A stretch of 64,000 nt of DNA from an uncultured Campylobacterales bacterium (GTDB lineage Bacteria; Campylobacterota; Campylobacteria; Campylobacterales; Arcobacteraceae). Numbering within the stretch: position 1 is the stretch's first letter; each line of letters opens with the position of its first letter. The notes beneath the pieces were generated by a model. The model was not told where the DNA came from and did not search any database. It saw only the letters and a list, made by a program, of their open reading frames with translations. The translations under genes and the position numbers were made by a program. Positions 30,320 through 40,270 of this stretch are shown here, one piece after another. The stretch covers positions 1 to 64,000 of the forward strand of contig CALKDR010000001.1 of assembly GCA_938084175.1 (NCBI GenBank), in the 5' to 3' direction.

Positions 30320-30754
30320 TTGGAAACAACAGAATTAATTATACATTCAAGTTTACGTTGGGTAGTGCTTATTACATTATTTACACATTTATATTTAATA
30401 TACACAGGCTATTTTGGAAATAAACCTTTTACAAAGTTTAATAATATATTTTCACATATAACTGTAGGTTTTATTCATTTACAGTTTGTAGTAGGTCTTT
30501 ATGTTTACTATACAAGTGAAAAAACAAGTATATTTTTAGCAGATGTTAAAGGGTCTATGGCAATTAGTGAATTAAGATTTTTTGCAGTTGAGCACAGTCT
30601 TATTATGTTAATAGCTATTATTATTATAACAATTGGTTCTTTTAAAGCAAAAAGAATTGAAGATGAAAGAAAAAAATATAAAACTCAAATTATATACTTT
30701 AGTATTGGTTTAATTTTAATATTAGCTGGAATTCCTTGGAACCTTGATAAGTAG
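30320..30754 (+). CDS. Hypothetical membrane protein
   Basis: Four hydrophobic segments; no specific motif. Confidence 0.6.
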   Translation: METTELIIHSSLRWVVLITLFTHLYLIYTGYFGNKPFTKFNNIFSHITVGFIHLQFVVGLYVYYTSEKTSIFLADVKGSMAISELRFFAVEHSLIMLIAIIIITIGSFKAKRIEDERKKYKTQIIYFSIGLILILAGIPWNLDK

Positions 30755-30757
30755 GAT

Positions 30758-31696
30758 ATGTTAAGATTAATTTTATTAGGAATATTATCAGGTGGTTTTT
30801 TTAGTACAACATTTGTTTTAAATGAACTTATGAGTGTTCAAGGTGGTCATTGGCTTTACTCTGCAACACTTAGATATTTTTTCATGATTATATTTTTACT
30901 AATGATTTTAATCTTTCAAGGTGGTTTTAAAAGAGTCTTTGAAATATATGAGCTATTTATTGCAAATTATAAATTTTGGATAATAAGTGGAACTGTTGGA
31001 TTTGGCTTCTTTTATGCATTAATTTGTTTTGCTGCTGATTTTTCACCTTCTTGGGTGATTGCCGCATCTTGGCAGTTTACTGTTGTGGCTACACTTTTTG
31101 TTTTACTATTTTTTGGAAAAAGTTTTCCTAAAAAAATATGGGCTTTTTCTTTTATAATTTTTATAGGAGTTTGCTTAGTAAACCTTTCTCATATTGATAA
31201 GTTTGATTTAGCAAGTTTAATTTATGGAGGAATTCCTGTTTTAATAGCTTCATTTTGTTATCCTTTAGGAAATCAACTTGTATGGGAAAGTCAAAATAAA
31301 GGAAGTAAAATAGCTCCATATATAAATTCAGATTTATTAAAAAATGCTTTTAATAAAGTTATGCTTTTAACAATTGGATCTATACCTTTTTGGATTATTC
31401 TTTTAGTACTTATTCAACCACAAGCACCTAGTAATTCACAAATATTAAACTCAGGTCTAGTAGCACTTTTTTCTGGTGTTTTAGCAACTACTATATTTCT
31501 ATATGCAAGAGGTTTAGCAAAAGATACAAATGAAATAGCAGCAGTTGACGCAACACAAGCTAGTGAAGTTGTATTTACAATTATTGGAGGCTTTATAATT
31601 TTTGGAACAATTTCTATAAATACTACTTCTATTGTTGGTTTAGCTTTAATTATTATTGGTTTATTTTTATTTATAAAGTTTCAAGAAAAAAATTAA
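30758..31696 (+). CDS. DMT-superfamily multidrug efflux transporter-like protein
   Basis: About 10 TM; GGFFSTTFVLNELMSVQGGHWLYSATLRYFFM. Confidence 0.8.
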   Translation: MLRLILLGILSGGFFSTTFVLNELMSVQGGHWLYSATLRYFFMIIFLLMILIFQGGFKRVFEIYELFIANYKFWIISGTVGFGFFYALICFAADFSPSWVIAASWQFTVVATLFVLLFFGKSFPKKIWAFSFIIFIGVCLVNLSHIDKFDLASLIYGGIPVLIASFCYPLGNQLVWESQNKGSKIAPYINSDLLKNAFNKVMLLTIGSIPFWIILLVLIQPQAPSNSQILNSGLVALFSGVLATTIFLYARGLAKDTNEIAAVDATQASEVVFTIIGGFIIFGTISINTTSIVGLALIIIGLFLFIKFQEKN

Positions 31697-31743
31697 AAAA
31701 GCATATAATTTTGATATAATCCATAAAAAATTATGGATTATAT

Positions 31744-32577
31744 ATGCAAATTACTTACGAATTTATACATCTTATTTCATTTGATGAAACACTGAATAAA
31801 GAACAATGTAAAATATTAAACTTACCCTTTCCTCTTGAAGAAAACTGGAAAGAAAAAATACTTCAAAAAGACATACTAAAAAATGATGCAAATAGACTTA
31901 TGCTATTAAAAGGTAAGCTTGCAGTAAAAGCCCAAGAGCAAATTTTAAAAAACTATAATATGATAATAGAATTTAATAGCTCAAATAAACAAGTTCAAAA
32001 TGATACAAAAAAAACAGAAATATCAGCAAGAAATACTGTAAGTAATGCAAGTACAAATGATGATGAAGAACATATTAGAATCTATTGTGATGGAGCGTGT
32101 TCTGGAAATCCAGGACTTGCAGGAAGTGGAATAGCTGTTTACTCAAATGAAAAGAATCCTGTTTTATTACATGGAGATTTTGTAGAAAAAGGAACAAATA
32201 ATATAGCTGAGTTAAACGCACTTTATCAAGCTTTATTAATTTGTAAACAAACAAGTTCAAAAAATATAATCACAATTTATTCTGATTCAAAATATAGTAT
32301 TGATTGTATAAAAACATGGGCATATGGATGGAAAGCAAAAGGCTGGACAAAAAAAGGTGGAGAGATTAAAAATCTTGAACTTATCAAAAAAACACATGAG
32401 CTTTATGAAAGAATAAAAGATTTAATAGAAATCAAACATGTAAAAGGTCATGCAGGTATTGAAGGTAATGAATTAGCAGATAGAATGGCAGTTACAGCTA
32501 TAAAAGAGAAGAGCACAAATTACGAAATGTATTCATATGAAAAAATTGACGAAGTATTAAACCTAACTTCGTACTAA
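31744..32577 (+). CDS. rnhA: Ribonuclease H with N-terminal extension
   Basis: RIYCDGACSGNPGLAGSGI, NNIAELNALYQAL, YSDSKYSIDCI, KGHAGIEGNELADRMA. Confidence 0.92.
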   Translation: MQITYEFIHLISFDETLNKEQCKILNLPFPLEENWKEKILQKDILKNDANRLMLLKGKLAVKAQEQILKNYNMIIEFNSSNKQVQNDTKKTEISARNTVSNASTNDDEEHIRIYCDGACSGNPGLAGSGIAVYSNEKNPVLLHGDFVEKGTNNIAELNALYQALLICKQTSSKNIITIYSDSKYSIDCIKTWAYGWKAKGWTKKGGEIKNLELIKKTHELYERIKDLIEIKHVKGHAGIEGNELADRMAVTAIKEKSTNYEMYSYEKIDEVLNLTSY

Positions 32578-32723
32578 ATTATTACTACAATTTTATGTAA
32601 TACATTACAATAAAACAAGATTTTACAATATATTAATAAATTAGTATTAATTTTTAAAGATTTATTGAGCAGTGTTAAGATATTATTACGACAATTATTA
32701 TTAAAAGAGAATAGGAAGCATTT

Positions 32724-33692
32724 ATGTTTGAAAAAAAAGGTTCAATACTTACAGTAAGAGAAGATATTCAAGTTTTCGACTGTACAATTAGAGATGGTGG
32801 TTTAGTTAACAATTTTCATTTTACAGACGAGTTTGTAAAAGCACATTATGAAACATGTGTTGCAGCTGGTGTTGATTATATGGAAATAGGAAAAAATAAT
32901 TCACCCTCAATTATGAGTGAAGAAGAGTTTGGAGCTTGGAATTTCTGTAAAGAAGAAGATATTAGAAAGATTGTTGGGAACAATGATACTAATATGAAAA
33001 TTGCGGTTATGTCTGATATTGGAAGAACTGTAAATTCAGAATTACTTCCAAAAGAAGAATCAGTTGTAGATATGATTAGAATTGCAACGTATATTCACCA
33101 AATTCCTGCAGCAATTGAACTTGTGGAAGAAGCTCATGCAAAAGGTTATGAAACTACTATTAATATTATGGCAATTTCAAAATCATTTGATAGTGAATTA
33201 GATGAAGTTTTAGAAGCAGTTGCGAAATCAAGCGTTGATGTAATTTATATTGCAGATTCATTTGGTTCATTCTATCCTGAGCAAATCAATAAATTAACTG
33301 AAAAGTATTTAAAAGTTGCACAAGCAAACGGAAAACAAATTGGTATTCATGCACATAACAATATGCAATTAGCATATGCTAATACTATTGAAGCTTTAAC
33401 TTATGGAACTTCTTACTTAGATGTTACTATTTCTGGATTAGGACGAGGTGCTGGAAACTGTCCTATGGAGTTATTAATTGGTTTCTTAAAAAATCCAAAA
33501 TATAAATTAATGCCAGTATTAAAATTTATTGAAGAGTTTATTATTCCATTAGAAAAAGAACTTGACTGGGGTTATTCAATTCCATATATGCTAACTGGAC
33601 AACTAAACGAACATCCAAGACCTGCTATGAAAGCTAGAGATGAAAAAGATACTAACTATAGAGAGTTTTACAGAAACTTACTTGCTGAATAA
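32724..33692 (+). CDS. Aldolase/HMGL-like catalytic domain protein (4-hydroxy-2-oxovalerate aldolase-like)
   Basis: FDCTIRDGGLVNNFHF, GIHAHNNMQLAYANTIEA, TISGLGRGAGNCPMELL. Confidence 0.85.
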   Translation: MFEKKGSILTVREDIQVFDCTIRDGGLVNNFHFTDEFVKAHYETCVAAGVDYMEIGKNNSPSIMSEEEFGAWNFCKEEDIRKIVGNNDTNMKIAVMSDIGRTVNSELLPKEESVVDMIRIATYIHQIPAAIELVEEAHAKGYETTINIMAISKSFDSELDEVLEAVAKSSVDVIYIADSFGSFYPEQINKLTEKYLKVAQANGKQIGIHAHNNMQLAYANTIEALTYGTSYLDVTISGLGRGAGNCPMELLIGFLKNPKYKLMPVLKFIEEFIIPLEKELDWGYSIPYMLTGQLNEHPRPAMKARDEKDTNYREFYRNLLAE

Positions 33693-33710
33693 GTATTAAA
33701 TTTTAAATAA

Positions 33711-33745
33711 AAAAAAGGCTAATTCATAATAAATTAGCCTTTTTT
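33711..33745. terminator. Bidirectional rho-independent terminator
   Basis: AAAAAAGGCTAATT-cataata-AATTAGCCTTTTTT between convergent genes. Confidence 0.88.
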
Positions 33746-33766
33746 ATTTCTTGAAAAATAGTAAGA

Positions 33767-33991
33767 CTATTTCTTTTTATTCTTCTTTTTAGATGCTTTT
33801 GCCATTTTAGCTTTTTTCTTAGCTTTAGCTTTTGCTAAATCTACATTTACGCCTTTTCTTGCATTTACTATTTGTTCACTTGTTTCTTTGTGATTGAAAT
33901 CTACTAAGTCTATGTTTTTATTTTCATTAGACCTTCTAGCAATCTTATCACCTTTAGTTGTATCTACACTTGAAGTGTTTTTTCTTGACAT
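33767..33991 (-). CDS. Small lysine-rich hypothetical protein
   Basis: 74 aa with C-terminal AKAKKKAKMAKASKKKNKKK. Confidence 0.65.
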   Translation of the reverse strand: MSRKNTSSVDTTKGDKIARRSNENKNIDLVDFNHKETSEQIVNARKGVNVDLAKAKAKKKAKMAKASKKKNKKK

Positions 33992-34037
33992 GTTTTACCT
34001 TAGAGTTTATAATTATTGTATCTTATTAAAATTTTAA

Positions 34038-35201
34038 TTATAAAGACTTGATTTTTTCAATAATTTCATTTTCTTTTTGAAATCTATAAACTCTAGGAAC
34101 TCGTTTATTAACCATACAAACAATTTCATAATTAATTGTGCCTAATAAATCAGATACACTATCAATAGAAATACCATTAGAATCATTACCACCAAATAGA
34201 ACAACTTCATCACCAATTTTAACATCAAGACCTGTTACTTCAATAATACATTGATCCATACAGATATTTCCAATAATTGCAGATTTAGCTCCTTTAACCA
34301 TAACAGATGCTTTTCCTGATAACATTCTTGTAAATCCATCAGCATATCCAATTGGTAAAGTTGCTACTTGTGTATCTTTAGAACATTTGTATTTTAAACC
34401 ATAACTAACACCCTGACCTTTTGAAATAGTTTTAACTTGAGAGATTTTAGCTTTTAGAGTCATTACTTCTTTAAGTTTTACATTATTGTGATTTACATAT
34501 TCTGAAGGATATAAACCATATAACATAATACCTGCTCTCACCATATCCATATTAAACTGCGGTAAATCAATAATAGCAGCACTATTTGATACATGTTTTA
34601 TAGGTATAATTAAATCTTTTTCTTCTAGTTTTTTTACAATTTTAGTAAATGTTTTTACTTGTTCAATTGTAAATTCTTTATCACTTTCATCTGCTTTTGC
34701 AAAATGAGTAAAAATACCTTCAATAATCAAACTATCTAATTTATTTATTTCTAAAATAGAGTCAATAGTTTCATTATTATCTTGCATACCTAAACGATTC
34801 ATTCCTGTATCTATTTTGATATGTATTGTTAAATCTTTATTCATAAGAATTGCTTTTTGGGAAAAAACTTTTGCTTCTTCAAGATTATAAATTGTTTGAA
34901 TTATATTATTTTTAATTACATCACAAGCTAGTGAAGAAGGAGTATAACCCAAGACCATAATTTCAATATTTGGGAATGAATCTCTTAATTGTATAGCTTC
35001 TCCTAAAGTAGCGACAGCAAATCTATTAGCTCCATTATCTATTAAAGTTTGTCCAATAAATACAGCTCCATGTCCATAACCATCAGCTTTAATTACAGCA
35101 GTAATTAAAGCATCTTTATTTGTAACACGTCTAACTTCTCTCATATTATGAGCTAAATTATCTAGATTTATTTCAGCCCAAACTGGTCTTATTAGTTTCA
35201 T
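34038..35201 (-). CDS. alr: Alanine racemase
   Basis: AVIKADGYGHGA, HIKIDTGMNRLGM, RAGIMLYGLYPS, MDQCIIEVT. Confidence 0.95.
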   Translation of the reverse strand: MKLIRPVWAEINLDNLAHNMREVRRVTNKDALITAVIKADGYGHGAVFIGQTLIDNGANRFAVATLGEAIQLRDSFPNIEIMVLGYTPSSLACDVIKNNIIQTIYNLEEAKVFSQKAILMNKDLTIHIKIDTGMNRLGMQDNNETIDSILEINKLDSLIIEGIFTHFAKADESDKEFTIEQVKTFTKIVKKLEEKDLIIPIKHVSNSAAIIDLPQFNMDMVRAGIMLYGLYPSEYVNHNNVKLKEVMTLKAKISQVKTISKGQGVSYGLKYKCSKDTQVATLPIGYADGFTRMLSGKASVMVKGAKSAIIGNICMDQCIIEVTGLDVKIGDEVVLFGGNDSNGISIDSVSDLLGTINYEIVCMVNKRVPRVYRFQKENEIIEKIKSL

Positions 35202-35533
35202 TTGTATTTTTTAATCTCACCAGATTCAACTCTTGAAAGAAAAGAGTTTAATTCTTTTTTAACAATTGGCATTAAGTAATATAAACCAAAATAAAATGTA
35301 AAGATAATAGCAGCTACAAACAGCCATCCCACAATTATAGGAAATGTCACCCCATCTTCAACTTTCACACCATAAAAAATTGCACTTGCAAACCACCCAA
35401 AATAAATGGTGAAAAATTGATCAATTTTTTGATCAATCCCAAAAAATTCTTCTGCAAAACTTAAACTTGGTATACATAACATTGCCATATAAAATAGCAT
35501 ATTTTTAAACTTATTCATTATTTTTCCCATCAA
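35198..35533 (-). CDS. Small membrane protein resembling the N-terminus of alanine:cation (AGCS) symporters
   Basis: Signal-like N-terminus then FFGIDQKIDQFFTIYFGWFASAIFYGVKVEDGVTFPIIVGWLFVAAIIFTFYF; only 111 aa. Confidence 0.6.
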   Translation of the reverse strand: MMGKIMNKFKNMLFYMAMLCIPSLSFAEEFFGIDQKIDQFFTIYFGWFASAIFYGVKVEDGVTFPIIVGWLFVAAIIFTFYFGLYYLMPIVKKELNSFLSRVESGEIKKYK

Positions 35534-35535
35534 TT

Positions 35536-36774
35536 TTAACCTTGGAAGAATGATGAAAACAACAAGATATCATCATTTGTTTCATTTTTTTTATCAATTG
35601 TAATTACATCACTAATAATTTTTCCAATAGAAGGAGCAAATGTAATCCCAAGCCAACCTAATCCCGTAGCATGAACCAAGTTGTTATATTTTGAATCAAA
35701 TCCTAAAATAGGAATATCATTTGGAGTAAGAGGTCTAAATCCTGACCACTCAACAATATCTCTTCTTTCAAAATCATTTGTATATTGAGCTAAGTTTTTA
35801 TTCATACTATCAATTTGTTTTTTAACAATTGAAGGATCTGTAGTTCCTAGTTCTAGTTTTGAAGTCATTCTTAATGTTTCTCTTCTTGGAGTCATTGCAA
35901 TAAAAAGATCTGCAAATAATGAAGTAGTTTTAGGCATCAAATCTTCATCCATTTTAAAAGTAAGACTATAACCTTTTGCAGGTGTCATCATAAATTTGTT
36001 TTTAGCTTGACGTGCAAGTTTATCATCAGCACCTGTTGAAAGAACAAAAGTTTCAGCTTCATAAACATTTTTTGAAGTTCTAATTTTAGTAACTTTTGAA
36101 CCTTCAAATTCTAATCTATCAACTTCTTCATTTAATAAAAATTCAACACCTTTTTCTTCTAAATATCTTTTTACCTCTAGCATCATTTCACCAGAATCAA
36201 TATGTCCATTTTCTTTTAAAAGAATTGAACCAATTACTTTGTCATTTAGTATTGGCATATACTCTTTTGTTCTCTCTTTTGAAAGAATTTCATATGCTTT
36301 TGGATCATTACAGTGAGCAGCTTTTGCATCAAAAGTTTCTTGTTCTGTATAAATCATTAATAGACCATCTTTTCTAAAATGGAAATCCATTCCGTCTTCT
36401 TCAATCATAGATTCATACATATCTAAACTAATTTGACCATATCTTTCAAATAAAGCTAGTGTTCTTTTTAATCTAGCTTCTGTTGCACTTGCTGCAAATT
36501 TTAAAAGCCATTTATATAAATGCAAATTCAATGTAGGATGAACACTAGCAGGAGATTCACCTTTTAGCATTAGTTTCATAGTATCAGTTATAACGCCAGG
36601 TGCGCTTAAAGGTGCTTTTTTAAAAGCTGATAATAATCCTGCATTTCCAAAAGACGTACCATCAGTAATATCACCTTTATCAATTACAGTTACATTTCTT
36701 CCACTTTTTTGTAAACAATAAGCACTCATAAGTCCAATACATCCAGCCCCTACTACAATAACGTCTTTTTTCAT
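35536..36774 (-). CDS. dadA: D-amino acid dehydrogenase (FAD-dependent)
   Basis: VIVVGAGCIGLMSAYCLQKSGRNVTVIDKG, GTSFGNAGLLS, WSGFRPLTPNDIPILG, HATGLGWLGITFAPS. Confidence 0.9.
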   Translation of the reverse strand: MKKDVIVVGAGCIGLMSAYCLQKSGRNVTVIDKGDITDGTSFGNAGLLSAFKKAPLSAPGVITDTMKLMLKGESPASVHPTLNLHLYKWLLKFAASATEARLKRTLALFERYGQISLDMYESMIEEDGMDFHFRKDGLLMIYTEQETFDAKAAHCNDPKAYEILSKERTKEYMPILNDKVIGSILLKENGHIDSGEMMLEVKRYLEEKGVEFLLNEEVDRLEFEGSKVTKIRTSKNVYEAETFVLSTGADDKLARQAKNKFMMTPAKGYSLTFKMDEDLMPKTTSLFADLFIAMTPRRETLRMTSKLELGTTDPSIVKKQIDSMNKNLAQYTNDFERRDIVEWSGFRPLTPNDIPILGFDSKYNNLVHATGLGWLGITFAPSIGKIISDVITIDKKNETNDDILLFSSFFQG

Positions 36775-36787
36775 TTTGATTCTCCTT

Positions 36788-37162
36788 TTACTTTTTAGCT
36801 ATTGCTTCGATTTCAATCAAAGCATCTTTTGGTAATCTTGCAACTTCATATGTAGCACGAGCAGGATAAGGAATACTAAAATATTCTCCATAGATTTTAT
36901 TTACAATAACAAAATCTTCAAGGTCTTTTAATAAAATTGTTGTTTTAGAAATATCTTTCATTTCTAGTCCAGCCTCTGCTAAAATATATTTAATATTTTC
37001 CATTGATTGTTTTGCTTGAGAAGCAATATCCTCTCCTGCAAATTCACCTGTATTTTCATCTATTGGTAGTTGTCCTGATACAAAAATAAAACCATCTTTG
37101 TCTACTGCTTGTGAATATGGTCCAATTGCACTTGGTGCTTTTGTTGAGTTTATTGCTTTCAT
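36788..37162 (-). CDS. RidA family protein (reactive imine deaminase)
   Basis: [47 protein letters not shown]. Confidence 0.95.
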   Translation of the reverse strand: MKAINSTKAPSAIGPYSQAVDKDGFIFVSGQLPIDENTGEFAGEDIASQAKQSMENIKYILAEAGLEMKDISKTTILLKDLEDFVIVNKIYGEYFSIPYPARATYEVARLPKDALIEIEAIAKK

Positions 37163-37287
37163 TTTAATCCTTAATTGTGATAATTTTTTTTTATTAAAGA
37201 TAGTATATAATAAATTTTTATCATTTGTTCCAATTTACTGTATAAATTTAATAGATTTTTATTATTATGAGAATAATTTATTATTAT

Positions 37288-37316
37288 TTGACAATGATTT
37301 ATTATTTTTCTATAAT
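37288..37316 (+). promoter_or_regulatory. Consensus sigma70 promoter for the YheO/DauR-like gene
   Basis: TTGACA - 17 nt - TATAAT, 31 bp upstream of the start at 37347. Confidence 0.75.
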
Positions 37317-37346
37317 GATTCTTATCAAAGTATCTAAGGTTAAGAC

Positions 37347-37997
37347 TTGAATCAATATATAAAAAAATACATATCAATTGCAGATTTTCTAGGAGAAGTT
37401 CTAGGTTCTAACACTGAAATCATTCTTCATGATTTAACAAATTATCAAAAGTCAATTGTTCATCTTGTAAATGGTCATATAAGTGGTAGAAAAATTGGAG
37501 ACTCAATTACAGATTTAATGTTAGATTTTATTCTTAGTGAATCAAAAGGTGATAAACAGTTTATTTGTAATTACAATTCAAAAAATGTTGAAGGCAAACT
37601 TTTATACTCTTCTACTTATTTTATAAGAGATGATTCAAATAAAATTGTAGGGGCTTTGGGTCTAAATTCAGATTATCATGAAATGAAGAATTCTTTATCA
37701 TTTTTAACATCTTTACTGCCTAATTATGTGGATGATAAAATAGCTTCATTAAATATCATAAAAGAAAATCTAAGTTCAGATGGTCAAGAATTAACACTTA
37801 ATAAAATTGACACGATTATAAATCAGTTTAATGTCACTCCAAGTAGAATGACTAGAGAAGAGAAAACCGAAGTAATGAAAGCATTAGATGAATGTGGTAT
37901 TTTTAATATTAGAGGTTCAGTTCAAGAAGTTGCACTTAAACTTGCAATGTCTGAACCTTCCATTTACAGATATATTAAAAAAGTTAGATCTTCTTAG
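37347..37997 (+). CDS. YheO/DauR-like PAS + HTH transcriptional regulator
   Basis: FLGEVLGSNTEIILHDLTNYQKSIVHLVNGHISGRKIGDSITDL; C-term FNIRGSVQEVALKLAMSEPSIYRYIKKV; divergent from ridA-dadA-alr. Confidence 0.88.
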   Translation: MNQYIKKYISIADFLGEVLGSNTEIILHDLTNYQKSIVHLVNGHISGRKIGDSITDLMLDFILSESKGDKQFICNYNSKNVEGKLLYSSTYFIRDDSNKIVGALGLNSDYHEMKNSLSFLTSLLPNYVDDKIASLNIIKENLSSDGQELTLNKIDTIINQFNVTPSRMTREEKTEVMKALDECGIFNIRGSVQEVALKLAMSEPSIYRYIKKVRSS

Positions 37998-38005
37998 AAA
38001 GCCCA

Positions 38006-38140
38006 ACCTGCTCAAAAGTGGCTAAAAAACAGAGTAGAAAGAACACTAAGCCGAGCAGATTTAAAACACTACAACAAATTATAAATACACTTTCAAAAAC
38101 TGATACGATCATGAAAGAAATTGATGGAGTTTTAGAATAA
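38006..38140 (+). pseudogene. Unidentified gene-tail remnant
   Basis: Two frames join as AQPAQKWLKNRVERTLSRADLKHYNK / QQIINTLSKTDTIMKEIDGVLE*; no start codon. Confidence 0.4.
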
Positions 38141-38361
38141 AATAATATGTAAGCGATTAACTTAACCGGTGAGTAACTCTTTATAAATACACTATTCTTA
38201 ATACATTCAAAGATTATATATATTTACTCTGTATAAAAAATGTCTTATTTTAGATAAAAATATGTATGGAAATCAATCTATGTATACTGTAAATTTTTAA
38301 GGATAAAATATATTAAGTTATATAAAATAATAAAGATAATAAACTTTATAAGAATTTTAAT

Positions 38362-40269
38362 ATGAAAGGGAAATCTAATATGTATGGTTTTTATAGAGTT
38401 GCTGCAAGTGTTCCAAAGGTGGAAATTGCTAATACTAGTAAAAATATTAAAGAAATAATCAATATTTACGAACAGGAAAATAAAAATGGAAGTTCAATCG
38501 TTCTTTTTCCTGAGCTTTGTATCACTGGGTATACAGCAGGCGATCTTTTTTTAAATCAAAATTTAATAGATTCTCAAAATAAAGCATTAAAGCTACTCTT
38601 GGAAAAAAGTGAAAACATAGCAACTATATGTATAGTTGGTGTAGTAGTTTCTTTTGAGCATAGACTTTATAATTGTGCAGCAGTAATCCAAAATGGTAAA
38701 ATCTTAGGAGTAGTACCCAAAAGTTATCTTCCAAATAAAAATGAATTTTATGAAAAAAGATATTTCCAATCAGGTATTAGAATAAAATCAAAAACTTTAA
38801 AACTATTTGAACAAGAAATTCCTTTTGGAGTTGATCTTTTATTTTCTGATGAGAATGATATTACATTTGGTATAGAGGTTTGTGAAGATTTATGGTCAAT
38901 CCTGCCTCCAAGTAATCAAATGGCAATAAATGGTGCAAATATGATTTTTAATCTTTCAGCTAGCAATGAAATAGTTGGAAAATCAGCCTATAGAAAAGAA
39001 CTAGTAAAAACACAAAGTGCAAGATTAGTTTGTGCATATATTTATAGTTCTTGCGGAGTTGGAGAATCTAGTTCAGATACAATTTTTGGTGGCGATGCAC
39101 TAATATGTGAGTATGGATCAGTATTAGAAAAAAGTGAGAGATTTTCATTAGAAAATCAAATTATTAGAGCTGATATAGATCTTGAGAAACTAATATGGTT
39201 ACGAAATCACGAATCATATTTTGGGGATAGTATTCCAACAGAAGTTAGAATTATAAAAACACTTCCAACAACAAAAATATCAGAACTAAAAAGATATATA
39301 AACAAGCACCCTTTTGTTCCTTCAGATGAGAAAATCAAGAAAGAAGTGTGTGAAGAAATTACAAATATTCAAGCTCATGGCTTAATAAAAAGATTAATAC
39401 ATATAAAATCCCAAAAAGTTGTGATTGGTATTTCTGGAGGTTTAGACTCAACTCTAGCCCTACTCTCAACTTACAAAGCCTTTAAAATTCTTAATTATGA
39501 TTTAAAAGGAATCATTGCAATAACAATGCCTGGTTTTGGAACTACAAGTAGAACAAAATCAAATGCTATTAAGCTGTGTGAAGCTCTAGGTACAACAATA
39601 AAGGAAATATCGATAAAGGATATCTCTTTAAAAGAATTTGAAGCCATAGGACACGATAAAGAGATTCATGATGTGACATATGAAAATGTTCAAGCAAGAA
39701 CAAGAACATCAATACTTATGAATTTAGCTAATAAAAATGGAGCAATAGTAATAGGAACAGGAGATTTAAGTGAAATAGCACTAGGTTGGTGTACATACAA
39801 TGGTGATCATATGAGTATGTATTCATTAAACAGTGGAATTCCTAAGACCCTCATCTCTTATTTAGTTGAATACTTTACTTATAAGGAAGATATAAAAGAT
39901 ATATTAATTGATATTTTAGATACTCCAATATCTCCTGAACTTTTGCCACCTAATAGTGATAAAATTTCACAAGAGACCGAAAGTATAATTGGTCCCTATG
40001 AACTTCATGATTTTTTTCTTTACCACTTTATAAGATATGGGGCGAAGCCTTCAAAAATTCTATTCTTAGCAGAAAATGCTTTTGAAAACTACTCAAAAGA
40101 TGAGGTTAAAAAATGGCTTAAACTTTTTATAAAAAGATTCTTTACTCAACAATTCAAAAGAAATGCAATGCCAGATGGTGTAAAGGTTGGTACAATCTCT
40201 CTAAGTCCTAGAGCCGATTGGAGAATGCCAAGCGATGCAAATTTTGAAGAATGGATTGATGAACTTTAA
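38362..40269 (+). CDS. nadE: Glutamine-hydrolysing NAD+ synthase
   Basis: N-terminal nitrilase domain (FPELCITGYTAGDLF, GIEVCEDLW), synthetase domain (VIGISGGLDSTLALL, GTGDLSEIALGWCTYNGDH). Confidence 0.95.
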   Translation: MKGKSNMYGFYRVAASVPKVEIANTSKNIKEIINIYEQENKNGSSIVLFPELCITGYTAGDLFLNQNLIDSQNKALKLLLEKSENIATICIVGVVVSFEHRLYNCAAVIQNGKILGVVPKSYLPNKNEFYEKRYFQSGIRIKSKTLKLFEQEIPFGVDLLFSDENDITFGIEVCEDLWSILPPSNQMAINGANMIFNLSASNEIVGKSAYRKELVKTQSARLVCAYIYSSCGVGESSSDTIFGGDALICEYGSVLEKSERFSLENQIIRADIDLEKLIWLRNHESYFGDSIPTEVRIIKTLPTTKISELKRYINKHPFVPSDEKIKKEVCEEITNIQAHGLIKRLIHIKSQKVVIGISGGLDSTLALLSTYKAFKILNYDLKGIIAITMPGFGTTSRTKSNAIKLCEALGTTIKEISIKDISLKEFEAIGHDKEIHDVTYENVQARTRTSILMNLANKNGAIVIGTGDLSEIALGWCTYNGDHMSMYSLNSGIPKTLISYLVEYFTYKEDIKDILIDILDTPISPELLPPNSDKISQETESIIGPYELHDFFLYHFIRYGAKPSKILFLAENAFENYSKDEVKKWLKLFIKRFFTQQFKRNAMPDGVKVGTISLSPRADWRMPSDANFEEWIDEL

Positions 40270-40270
40270 A

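Noticed and set aside
32578-32723. Long intergenic gap searched for tRNA/ncRNA
   Set aside because: No cloverleaf, CCA end or GC-rich structure visible; very AT-rich promoter-like sequence only.
36096-37377. ORFs 36096-36377 (+), 37098-37337 (+), 37171-37377 (-)
   Set aside because: First is antisense to dadA; the others span an AT-rich divergent promoter region containing a consensus sigma70 promoter.
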